From Pontibacillus marinus BH030004 = DSM 16465 (lineage in GTDB: Bacteria > Bacillota > Bacilli > Bacillales > BH030062): a stretch of DNA of 47,841 nt. How positions within the stretch are numbered: position 1 is the first letter of the stretch; each line of letters begins with the position of its first letter. The notes under the pieces were generated by a model that saw only the letters and a program-made list of their open reading frames with translations, was not told the DNA's origin and did not search any database. Of the stretch, positions 22,691-29,819 are shown piece by piece. The DNA lies in assembly GCF_000425225.1 (NCBI RefSeq), contig NZ_AULJ01000044.1, forward strand, positions 1 to 47,841. Reading direction: 5' to 3'. Both the position numbers and the translations under genes were made by a program.

Positions 22691-22783
22691 GGAGGAGTAC
22701 CCAAGTTCGGCTGAAGGGAGCGGTCTTGAAAACCGCCAGGGGGTTAACGCCCCGCGGGGGTTCGAATCCCTCCTCCTCCGCCA
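22691..22783 (+). tRNA. tRNA-Ser (anticodon UGA)
   Basis: 93 nt including an encoded CCA. Acceptor stem GGAGGAG / CTCCTCC, anticodon stem-loop CGGTCTTGAAAACCG giving TGA, a long class II variable arm and T-arm GGTTCGAATCC. It reads UCN codons, mainly UCA. It sits close to serS as in B. subtilis. Confidence 0.97.
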
Positions 22784-22857
22784 TTTTTTATGCGCGTAAA
22801 AATTGGAGATTGGAAATCGTCCTCTTTGGATAGATTTTTATAATAACGCATGTAAGA

Positions 22858-22889
22858 GAACATCCCATTTCGAATGGGGTGTTTTTTTA
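22858..22889 (+). terminator. Terminator after tRNA-Ser
   Basis: AACAtCCCATT / AATGGGgTGTT with a 3-nt loop and seven T residues. Confidence 0.85.
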
Positions 22890-22960
22890 ATGTCTTTTTA
22901 CTGTTACCATATATTAGAAATAAGGTTATTCTAGATGTAGCTGGGTGGAGGTGATCTGAC

Positions 22961-23140
22961 GTGGGGTTTACGCTCATCATGTTACTAAGTCCATTGATCA
23001 TCATTGGCATTCTTTCAGAGGTTAAACGACGAAAGCGTATTAATACAAATTACGATAGACACCGTCCAACTGAGCCGGTACAGAAAACTGATGAACGCCC
23101 GCATTATGGAATGGGAGAAGACATTCGAGGTGGGAATTAA
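22961..23140 (+). CDS. Small single-pass membrane protein, 59 aa
   Basis: GTG start with a near-perfect ribosome-binding site GGAGGTGATC (22947-22956). The product begins MGFTLIMLLSPLIIIGILSE, a hydrophobic segment of about 18 residues, followed by a basic patch VKRRKRINTNYDRHR and a Gly/charged tail ending IRGGN. Positive-inside topology would put the tail in the cytoplasm. A strong terminator starts at its stop codon, which supports a real short transcription unit. I do not recognise the family. Confidence 0.75.
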   Translation: MGFTLIMLLSPLIIIGILSEVKRRKRINTNYDRHRPTEPVQKTDERPHYGMGEDIRGGN

Positions 23141-23171
23141 AAAAAGCTTAGGGCATAGCCCTAAGCTTTTA
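23141..23171. terminator. Bidirectional terminator between the small membrane protein and dck
   Basis: AAAAGCTTAGGG / CCCTAAGCTTTT perfect 12-bp stem, 5-nt loop, A-run left and T-run right. It overlaps the dck stop codon. Confidence 0.85.
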
Positions 23172-23849
23172 TGTTAATTGACGTGATCTCCATTTTCTTG
23201 ATTGTTGAATGAAGTGACCAATTTTCTCTAGGATTGGTTCTATAGAACTTGGGTCATTTACAACATCATAATCAGCAATGTTTAGACGAAGAACTGGGCA
23301 TGAATTAAAGTTGTCGATCCAGTTTTCATAGCGATTGAACATTTCTTCCCAGTATTCAACCGGTGTTTGTTGCTCCATTGGACGTCCCCGTTCTTGGATT
23401 CGGCCGACTACATCATCAAACGATCCTTCAAGATAAATTAATAGATCAGGGTGAGGGAAGTAAGGTGTCATAACCATGGCATCAAAGAGGTTTGTGTACG
23501 TGTTATAATCCACCTCATTCATTGTGCCTTTCTCATAGTGCATCTTGGCAAAGATCCCTGTATCTTCGTAGATAGAACGATCCTGAATAAAGCCTCCGCC
23601 ATATTCAAAGATTTTCTTTTGTTCTTTGAATCGTTCTGCTAAGAAGTACACTTGCAAGTGAAAGCTCCAACGTTCAAAGTCATGATAAAACTTATCTAAA
23701 TACGGATTGGTATCCACTTTCTCTAATGAAGTTCTAAAGTTTAGAGCTTTCGCTAAGGCATTTGTCATCGTTGACTTTCCTACGCCAACTGTTCCGGCAA
23801 TTGTGATGACCGAATCATGCGGGATGCCATATTCATTTCTTCGATTCAT
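23169..23849 (-). CDS. dck: Deoxyadenosine/deoxycytidine kinase
   Basis: 226 aa. P-loop GTVGVGKST (19-27), the conserved NPYLDKFYHDFERWSFHLQ region that binds the deoxyribonucleoside, and the DRS-type motif QDRSIYED near 89. It phosphorylates deoxyadenosine and deoxycytidine in salvage. The close match to B. subtilis YaaF (Dck), including the order dgk then dck on the minus strand, sets it apart from the neighbouring deoxyguanosine kinase. The start overlaps the dgk stop by 4 nt. Confidence 0.93.
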   Translation of the reverse strand: MNRRNEYGIPHDSVITIAGTVGVGKSTMTNALAKALNFRTSLEKVDTNPYLDKFYHDFERWSFHLQVYFLAERFKEQKKIFEYGGGFIQDRSIYEDTGIFAKMHYEKGTMNEVDYNTYTNLFDAMVMTPYFPHPDLLIYLEGSFDDVVGRIQERGRPMEQQTPVEYWEEMFNRYENWIDNFNSCPVLRLNIADYDVVNDPSSIEPILEKIGHFIQQSRKWRSRQLT

Positions 23850-24487
23850 TTTATAACTTCCCCTTTTTCAAAATGATTTTCGATCGTTTGAATCATGTAA
23901 TCCAAATCATCCTGATGCTTGATAAAGTCTAAATCATCACCATTAAACCGAATGACAGGAATATCTGGATTCTCCTTCTCAAACTTCTCCATAAACAGGT
24001 CATAATCCGCAGAGAGCTGCTCCAGGTAACTTGCTTGTATATTTTGCTCGACTTTGCGACCTCGCATACGGATACGATCTAACAATGTGTCCAGGCTTGC
24101 ATGAAGATAAACAATCATATTTGGCCTTGGCATGTCTTGTGTTAGAATATCGTAAATTTGTACATATTTATCATATTGTTCTTCTTTCAACGTTCGTTCA
24201 GCAAAAATTAAGTTTTTGGAAATATGATAATCTGATACAACCGGTTTATCACAAGCGAGATATTTTTTCTCGATATCTTCTAATTGCTTATAACGATTAC
24301 ATAAGAAAAACATTTCCGTTTGAAAGCTCCACTCTTCAATATCGTCATAAAACTTTCCTAAAAACGGATTTTCTTCAACAATTTCTTTTAATAGCGTGTA
24401 TTCAAATTGGGAGGCAATCTTCTTGGCAAGAGATGTTTTCCCAACACCGATGGGGCCTTCCACTGCTATAAAGGGTGTGCGTCCCAT
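23846..24487 (-). CDS. dgk: Deoxyguanosine kinase
   Basis: 213 aa. P-loop EGPIGVGKTSL (10-20), EENPFLGKFYDD, WSFQTEMFFL and the arginine-containing lid RIRMRGRKVEQN (about 137-148). It is the paralog of dck and first gene of the two-gene salvage unit; in B. subtilis this position is YaaG (Dgk), which with Dck supplies all purine deoxynucleotide salvage. The ribosome-binding site GGAGGAGG lies before the ATG. Confidence 0.93.
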   Translation of the reverse strand: MGRTPFIAVEGPIGVGKTSLAKKIASQFEYTLLKEIVEENPFLGKFYDDIEEWSFQTEMFFLCNRYKQLEDIEKKYLACDKPVVSDYHISKNLIFAERTLKEEQYDKYVQIYDILTQDMPRPNMIVYLHASLDTLLDRIRMRGRKVEQNIQASYLEQLSADYDLFMEKFEKENPDIPVIRFNGDDLDFIKHQDDLDYMIQTIENHFEKGEVIK

Positions 24488-24658
24488 GTTCCTCCTCCTT
24501 CACCAACAGTCAAAATTCGATACGTTCTGACAGACAAATTATATTTTATCATACCATTGGATTGGAAGTAACATGTGAAACGACTGAAATTCATTCCATA
24601 GATAAAAATCACAAAATTATGTGAAGATTCATTCATCTTAAACCTTAGTGCAGCAAGC

Positions 24659-24687
24659 TTTTCAAATTAGAAAAGGTTATTTATAAT
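24659..24687 (+). promoter_or_regulatory. Promoter of tRNA-Arg
   Basis: TTTTCA (24659-24664), 17-bp spacer, consensus TATAAT (24682-24687), 25 nt upstream of the mature tRNA. Confidence 0.7.
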
Positions 24688-24712
24688 AAAGTGCACATTA
24701 CAATCCCATTAT

Positions 24713-24785
24713 GGCCCCGTAGCTCAGGGGATAGAGCGTTGGTTTCCTAAACCATGCGTCGCAGGTTCGAATCCTGCCGGGGCCG
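24713..24785 (+). tRNA. tRNA-Arg (anticodon CCU)
   Basis: 73 nt without an encoded CCA. Acceptor GGCCCCG / CGGGGCC, anticodon loop TTCCTAA giving CCT, T-arm CAGGTTCGAATCCTG. It reads AGG. The CCA must be added by the nucleotidyltransferase, as for several Bacillus tRNAs. Confidence 0.96.
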
Positions 24786-24906
24786 TTTGAAATTCTCAAT
24801 AACGAAATTGAGACTGTATCGCCTAATTAATCGAATACCATTAAAAGTTTGAAGCTCATCTCAAAATGGAAAACAATCCAAAAGACTAATTAGAGGTGAG
24901 TTACTT

Positions 24907-25437
24907 ATGAAGAAATCAATATGGTTTATTATAATGGCGTCGGTTTTATTATTATCTGCATGTTCAACAAAAGAGAGTTCCGATAAAGCTGAAGAAAATG
25001 GAACCTTCTCTAAAGATGAGGTAAATCAAATTAATTTAAGAATTAACGGAAAAAATGTAGCGGTAACACCTCGCTTAGAATGCTTAGGTAAAGAAGAATG
25101 TAAAGGGAAAACGAAAGATGCAGTTAAGGCTGTACCAGAGGGTGAAGAGTGGAAAGCTTACTTTAAGAGTCAAGGTGCTGCAAACGTACAAGCTAGTGAC
25201 GGAGATACAGTAGAAATATCCTTTCCTATGAATAGCCCTTCTAAGTTATACTTTCAATCTCCATCTTCAAATGAAAAACAAGAAATTGTTAATCAAGCTT
25301 TTAACTTAGTTCGTAGTGATAAGAAAAAAGAATATTACATGATTACGGCAATATGGGGGGAAGAAGGCGAGCCTGAAGCAATTGTACAGCTTCCATTAGT
25401 CGTTAATTTTACTAAAGATGCAACTACTGAAGAATAA
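24907..25437 (+). CDS. Putative lipoprotein of unknown function
   Basis: 176 aa. Signal peptide MKKSIWFIIMASVLLLSAC with lipobox LSAC (Cys19), a short charged linker, then a soluble domain with two Cys in RLECLGKEECKGK (about 58-66) that could form a disulfide outside the cell, and a beta-rich end (EYYMITAIWGEEGEPEAIVQLPLVV). No family recognised. AGAGGTGAG precedes the ATG. A very strong palindromic terminator follows; it is probably a single-gene unit just downstream of tRNA-Arg. Confidence 0.75.
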   Translation: MKKSIWFIIMASVLLLSACSTKESSDKAEENGTFSKDEVNQINLRINGKNVAVTPRLECLGKEECKGKTKDAVKAVPEGEEWKAYFKSQGAANVQASDGDTVEISFPMNSPSKLYFQSPSSNEKQEIVNQAFNLVRSDKKKEYYMITAIWGEEGEPEAIVQLPLVVNFTKDATTEE

Positions 25438-25445
25438 TGAACTCT

Positions 25446-25482
25446 AAAGACATGGTTTATAAACCATGTCTTTTATTTTTTC
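25446..25482 (+). terminator. Terminator after the 24.9-kb lipoprotein gene
   Basis: A perfect 28-bp palindrome centred on TTTATAAA (25446-25473, arms AAAGACATGGTTT) followed by ATTTTTTC. Confidence 0.85.
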
Positions 25483-25523
25483 TTATATTTCATATACAAC
25501 ATTAGTCATAACCATCCGATACA

Positions 25524-25542
25524 TATGATGTCTGACATCATA
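25524..25542. promoter_or_regulatory. 19-bp palindromic operator before the BMP-chemoreceptor operon
   Basis: TATGATGTCTGACATCATA is a perfect palindrome around a central T. The core GTC-N-GAC is the half-site pattern of FadR-type GntR regulators (family knowledge). It overlaps a possible -10 (TATGAT 25524-25529; TTAGTC at 25502-25507, 16-bp spacer). The start codon is 34 nt downstream. No GntR gene is in the window. Confidence 0.6.
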
Positions 25543-25575
25543 CAACAAACATTACATAAATAAGGAGAGTTTCAA

Positions 25576-26526
25576 TTGAAGAAAAGTCTTTTAGTTGTTT
25601 TGGCAGTCTTTGCATTCGTTTTAAGTGCATGTAGCACGAAAGAAGAAACGAAAGCATCTTCAGAGCAAAAGAGTATCGGTCTTGTTGTGACGCAAAGTGG
25701 ATTAGGGGATGAGTCCTTTAGTGATTCAGCATTTAAAGGTTTAGAACGTGCCCGAGATGAAGAAGGAATTCTATTTGATTATCGTGAGCCGCTTGAAGGT
25801 GGACATAAAAAACATATGGAGGAACTAATTCAGGAAGGCCATGATTTAATTATTGGTTTAAGCTTTCGTTCACAAGCTGCTATGGAAGCCTTGGCTGAAA
25901 AGTATCCAGAGCAAGAGTTTGTATTAATCGATTCCGTTTCAGATTATGACAATATAACATCGATTACTTTCAAAGAAGATGAAGGTAGTAAGCTTATAGG
26001 GTTAATTGCTGGAATGCGCACAGAAAGTAATACGGTTGGATTTATCGGTGGAGAGGATATTCCTGTAGTACAAAACTTTGAAAAGGGTTTTCGAGAAGGC
26101 GTGAAGCAAGCGAACCCGGATGCGGAAGTATTGGTGAATTACACAAACACATTTGAAGATGATGAAAAAGGCGCTGAAGTAGCTCAGAAACAAATTCAGA
26201 AAGGCGCTGATTTTGTTTTCCCTGCAGCAGGTTTTTCGGGGATTGGTGCATTAAAAGAAGCTCAAGCACAGGGCAAATATGCTTTTGGTGTGGATAGTGA
26301 TCAGTATTATTTAGCTGAAGAAGCCATCGTAACCTCCATGCTTAAACGAGTAGATATTGCTTTGTATGATATGGCGAAACGCTTAAAGAGTAATCAAGAA
26401 TTTACTGGAGAGCATCTTGAGCTTGGCTTAGAACAAGGTGGAGTGGGGCTTGCTCCAATCCGGATTATTCAATTAACAAGTGATGAACAAGCAATTTTAG
26501 AAAAAGCAAAGGAAAAGGGGGAGTAG
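25576..26526 (+). CDS. BMP-family (PnrA/Med-like) substrate-binding lipoprotein
   Basis: 316 aa, TTG start after AAGGAGAG. Lipobox LSAC (Cys19). The body is a BMP/PnrA periplasmic-binding fold (Bmp domain about 33-300): SIGLVVTQSGLGDESFSDSAFKGLERA, IGLSFRSQAAMEALAEKYP, FIGGEDIPVVQNFEKGF and AFGVDSDQYYLAEEAIVTSMLKR are family hallmarks. Members bind nucleosides or, in Med of B. subtilis, act in regulation. No ABC ATPase or permease is near. Instead its stop is 3 nt from the start of a chemoreceptor, so it probably serves as a ligand-loaded sensor for chemotaxis. Confidence 0.9.
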   Translation: MKKSLLVVLAVFAFVLSACSTKEETKASSEQKSIGLVVTQSGLGDESFSDSAFKGLERARDEEGILFDYREPLEGGHKKHMEELIQEGHDLIIGLSFRSQAAMEALAEKYPEQEFVLIDSVSDYDNITSITFKEDEGSKLIGLIAGMRTESNTVGFIGGEDIPVVQNFEKGFREGVKQANPDAEVLVNYTNTFEDDEKGAEVAQKQIQKGADFVFPAAGFSGIGALKEAQAQGKYAFGVDSDQYYLAEEAIVTSMLKRVDIALYDMAKRLKSNQEFTGEHLELGLEQGGVGLAPIRIIQLTSDEQAILEKAKEKGE

Positions 26527-26529
26527 AAC

Positions 26530-28182
26530 ATGTCGATTGGGAAGCGAATCATTTTATTTTCATCCATTCCATTAGTCATTAGCCTACTTCTTATTGGTTT
26601 TATCATTTCGCAAATGGTGGATTTACAGAGGTCTTCAAGCAATGAAGTAGAGCTGTTGTTAACAGCAGAAACATTAAATGGAGATTTTATATCTGCTGAA
26701 CAAGCATTAAGTCATTATTCTTCAAATGCTTCTGAAGGAAACAAAATAGCAGCACTTTCAGCTGTACAAAAAATTCAGAATGACCTTAATGACTTAAAAG
26801 GTCAATTGAAAACGGATGATCAGATGCATTGGTATGAACGCATAAGTGATAAGTATGAGAAGCTATCAACGACCGCTCAAGAAGCGTTACAGTCAAGTGA
26901 TGTGAATGAAGTGAAACGTCAGGCGGCTCGTACAGGTGGAATTTTAAATGATGTGTTCATGTTAAACCGTTCTGCCAATCAATGGTATGAAAAAGAGATG
27001 GCACAAAGAAAAGCGGATATTCAGCAACTCATATGGTTTACAGTTATAGCGAGTGTTGTACTCATTATTTTATCTGTTATTGCATCCGGTATCTTAACTA
27101 GAAAAACAGCAACACCTATTCAGAGGTTAGCCGAAAAGGCAAATCAAGTGGCTGAAGGAGATCTAACCGTTGAAATACAAGAGACCAAGACTCGAAAAGA
27201 TGAGATTGGTCAATTAGAGTCAGCCTTTCAATACATGATGACGAGTTTAACAGACACGATTAAATCGATTGATACGATGAACCGTGAAGTCAATGAATTC
27301 AGTGAGGATCTAACTAGAGAAGTGAATATGTTAACGGAAGGGTCCAAACAAGTCGCTTCATCTACAGAAGAATTAGCTCAAGGGAGCCAATCTATCTCCT
27401 CTGATATTCAAGAATCTAGTTCATTAATCGATAATATGGCAAGTGATTTCGAAGCAAATGTAGAAGCAACGAAGCAATCTAGAACTCAAAGTCGTGATGC
27501 ATTACAGTCTGTTAATCAAGGTCAAGAATCCTTATCTAACCAGCGACAAATTGTAGATGAAAGTGTTCAATCTATGAAGCAAGTAGAGAATTCTGTTCAA
27601 TCATTTGTTCAGTATACGGATGAGATAGAAAATACAGTTCAACTCGTTAATGAAATTGCAGAACAGACGAATTTACTAGCCCTTAACGCAGCTATTGAAG
27701 CAGCTCGAGCAGGTGAGCATGGTAAAGGATTCGCTGTTGTAGCGGAGGAAGTTCGTAAACTAGCAGATGAATCGACGAAGGCTACAAAACAAATATTTGA
27801 AATGGTTCAACATATTCAAAATGGAGTAACCAATATTCAAGAAGTAACAGAACGTTCAATGAACTTGTCTCAAGAGCAACAGCAATCTATGGAACATACA
27901 GAAGGGGCGTTTTCTCATATTGATCAACAGGTATCTGTTATTCATGAAGAGTTAGAGACCCTTGCTGAAGGTGTTGAGAAGTCCAATTCTATAGCTGCAC
28001 AAATAGCAGCCAGCCAACAAAACATTAGTGCTGTAACTGAAGAAACAGCTGCAAGTACAGAAGAAATTCATGCCTCCACTGAACAACAGCAACGTTCATT
28101 TGAGACTGTTCAGGAAAAGGTGCAGAGTTTACGAGACTTAATTTCCAATCTCGATGATCAATTGCAGAAATTCAAGGTATAA
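26530..28182 (+). CDS. Methyl-accepting chemotaxis protein
   Basis: 550 aa. TM1 at about 8-30, a small extracellular helical sensor domain (31-166), TM2 at about 167-189, HAMP at about 190-243, then the long signalling coiled coil with the hairpin tip [39 protein letters not shown] (described by position, about 375-415). Several Gln/Glu-rich heptads could be methylated. No CheB/CheR pentapeptide at the C-terminus. It is coupled to the BMP-family lipoprotein gene. The sensor domain looks like a helical bundle without a recognisable small-molecule pocket. Confidence 0.95.
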   Translation: MSIGKRIILFSSIPLVISLLLIGFIISQMVDLQRSSSNEVELLLTAETLNGDFISAEQALSHYSSNASEGNKIAALSAVQKIQNDLNDLKGQLKTDDQMHWYERISDKYEKLSTTAQEALQSSDVNEVKRQAARTGGILNDVFMLNRSANQWYEKEMAQRKADIQQLIWFTVIASVVLIILSVIASGILTRKTATPIQRLAEKANQVAEGDLTVEIQETKTRKDEIGQLESAFQYMMTSLTDTIKSIDTMNREVNEFSEDLTREVNMLTEGSKQVASSTEELAQGSQSISSDIQESSSLIDNMASDFEANVEATKQSRTQSRDALQSVNQGQESLSNQRQIVDESVQSMKQVENSVQSFVQYTDEIENTVQLVNEIAEQTNLLALNAAIEAARAGEHGKGFAVVAEEVRKLADESTKATKQIFEMVQHIQNGVTNIQEVTERSMNLSQEQQQSMEHTEGAFSHIDQQVSVIHEELETLAEGVEKSNSIAAQIAASQQNISAVTEETAASTEEIHASTEQQQRSFETVQEKVQSLRDLISNLDDQLQKFKV

Positions 28183-28210
28183 TTTTCAGTAACGAGCAAC
28201 ATTTCAAAAA

Positions 28211-28265
28211 GAAAACTGGACAGAGGAGGATCTAATTGCTAGGTTCGTATCTGTCCAGTTTTTAT
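28211..28265. terminator. Terminator after the chemoreceptor gene
   Basis: AAAACTGGACAG / CTGTCCAGTTTT perfect 12-bp stem with a 27-nt loop, A-rich on the left and TTTTTA on the right. It also serves the converging gene at 28267. Confidence 0.75.
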
Positions 28266-28266
28266 A

Positions 28267-28863
28267 TTATTCACTTTCAACGAAACGCTCTACAATAGGC
28301 GTATTCGTTCGTTCAACTAAATAGAGAATTTTACTGCGGTGATCTCGGAACTCTGGCTCATAGGGGATCACGAATTCTTCTCCACTTTTTGTTATAAAGA
28401 TGTGTTCTTTATAAACCTCCATGTTATTTTCCCTTGTAACAATCTGTTCGACTTTTGAGAAGTCATCCCAATTGAGGTCTCTCTGGCTAAGTTCGAATGT
28501 TTTGTTATAGTGAAGCCCTTTATCATCAAAGAAATAATAATTGTTAGCTGCGTACACATAACAAGTAACTGAGATTATAAAAGATAATAAGATAAGCCAT
28601 GGTCCTGTACTTTTACCAGTATCCTCGCGTTTGGAACGAATCATTTCATCAAGCGTCAGAAACATACTTAATAAAAACAAACCACTAAACCCTAATATAT
28701 AAGCAGAAAAAGGTGCTCGGAAGAACCAATGACTCTTAGAAAAGTGAAACACGTCATGGAGTAAAATTACAAATACGAATGGCATAAAAAAACTACTAAT
28801 AAAACTAACCACAATAAAACTAATTTTTAAAGGCTTTGTATCGTACCCTATCATTTTTTGCAT
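28267..28863 (-). CDS. Hypothetical membrane protein
   Basis: 198 aa, family not recognised. Three hydrophobic segments (about 13-35, 48-70 and 87-107) are followed by a soluble C-terminal part of about 90 residues with a WDDFSKVEQIV and VYKEHIFITKSGEEFVIPY pattern, reminiscent of small PH-like membrane-anchored domains (inference). It is divergent from the gluconate-dehydrogenase-like operon across 192 nt and converges with the chemoreceptor gene. Confidence 0.65.
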   Translation of the reverse strand: MQKMIGYDTKPLKISFIVVSFISSFFMPFVFVILLHDVFHFSKSHWFFRAPFSAYILGFSGLFLLSMFLTLDEMIRSKREDTGKSTGPWLILLSFIISVTCYVYAANNYYFFDDKGLHYNKTFELSQRDLNWDDFSKVEQIVTRENNMEVYKEHIFITKSGEEFVIPYEPEFRDHRSKILYLVERTNTPIVERFVESE

Positions 28864-28922
28864 CGAATTGATCCCCCTGAAAATTTCTTCTCTCTACTTC
28901 TCAATATTTTAGAAAATTTAAC

Positions 28923-28948
28923 CATTTTCACTCATTATAATGAAAATG
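28923..28948. promoter_or_regulatory. Inverted repeat centred on a TATAAT
   Basis: CATTTTCA (28923-28930) and TGAAAATG (28941-28948) are perfect inverted repeats with a 10-nt spacer, and the spacer contains TATAAT (28936-28941). No good -35 is visible. It lies about 110 nt before the dehydrogenase operon. Possible operator. Confidence 0.35.
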
Positions 28949-29055
28949 CACAAGAAAGAAAATCCTAATCTTACATTTTTAAAATTCTTAGCGTGTATAA
29001 AATCTATGAAAAAAGAAATAATGAATGCTATCTATACTGTCGAGGAGGGCTATAT

Positions 29056-29802
29056 ATGGCAGATGAAGAGACGTATAGTCGTAGAGAATTTTTGCGTAAA
29101 AGTGGCTATGCTGCAGGTGGATTAGTAGGTGGAGGGTTAATTGCTAGTTTAATAACGAAACAAGTCATGGAAGAGGATCCGAAAACAAACCCCTCTGATC
29201 CGAATTTATCGAATGATCATTTTAACGATGCGTTTATGTTTTTCACGAATCGTGATGACTTTCGTGTGCTTGCTTCAAGCTGTGAACGAATATTTCCTGA
29301 TGATGAAAACGGACCTGGTGCCATTCGATTAGGGGTTCCTTTCTATATTGATCATCAATTAGCTGGTCCTTGGGGAAATAACACAAAAGAATACATGCTG
29401 GGTCCATTTTATAAAGGTAAACGGACACAAGGGTATCAATCCCGCTTAAATCGTGGCGAGATCTTTAGGCAAGGAATTCAAAAAATAAAAGTCATGAGTC
29501 AAATGGAATTTCAAAAGAGTTTTCAAGAGTTAGAAGCGGATCAACAAGACAACATTCTGTCAGCATTTGCCCAGAATAAAGTGAACATGTCAGGTACGAG
29601 TTCAGCAGAGTTTTTCGAGCTCATGCGTGCAGCTACTATTGAAGGAGTATATGCAGACCCCATGTATGGTGGGAATCGAAATATGGAGGGCTGGAAAATG
29701 AAAGACTTTCCAGGTGCTCAAATGGCTTATATCCGTCAGATTCAGAGCGATCAATTCATAGAAATGAAACCTCAAAGTTTACACAATATGTTGAACAAAT
29801 AA
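29056..29802 (+). CDS. Gluconate 2-dehydrogenase subunit 3-like protein, Tat-exported
   Basis: 248 aa from the ATG at 29056, chosen for the ribosome-binding site GAGGAGGGC (29042-29050); an upstream in-frame ATG at 28993 lacks one. Twin-arginine signal SRREFLRKSGYAAGG (8-22) with a following hydrophobic stretch, then the gluconate 2-dehydrogenase subunit 3 domain (about 55-245): FYIDHQLAGPWG, FFELMRAATIEGVYADPMYGGNRNMEGW. In known FAD-dependent alcohol/sugar-acid dehydrogenases this small subunit is the Tat-bearing chaperone of the flavoprotein. The partner gene begins 17 nt downstream. Confidence 0.88.
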   Translation: MADEETYSRREFLRKSGYAAGGLVGGGLIASLITKQVMEEDPKTNPSDPNLSNDHFNDAFMFFTNRDDFRVLASSCERIFPDDENGPGAIRLGVPFYIDHQLAGPWGNNTKEYMLGPFYKGKRTQGYQSRLNRGEIFRQGIQKIKVMSQMEFQKSFQELEADQQDNILSAFAQNKVNMSGTSSAEFFELMRAATIEGVYADPMYGGNRNMEGWKMKDFPGAQMAYIRQIQSDQFIEMKPQSLHNMLNK

Positions 29803-29819
29803 GAAAGGGGGATACTGAA

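Noticed and set aside
24031-24471. 146-codon plus-strand frame
   Set aside because: It is fully antisense to dgk, has no ribosome-binding site and no protein-like composition.
24713-24785. Missing CCA on tRNA-Arg as a sign of decay
   Set aside because: All stems are intact and some Bacillus tRNAs are encoded without CCA.
24786-24906. CTCAAT/ATTGAG hairpin after tRNA-Arg as a terminator
   Set aside because: The stem is only 6 bp and no T-run follows.
28993-29055. Upstream start giving 21 more residues on the dehydrogenase small subunit
   Set aside because: It would put a Cys-rich tail before the twin-arginine signal and has no ribosome-binding site, unlike the ATG at 29056.
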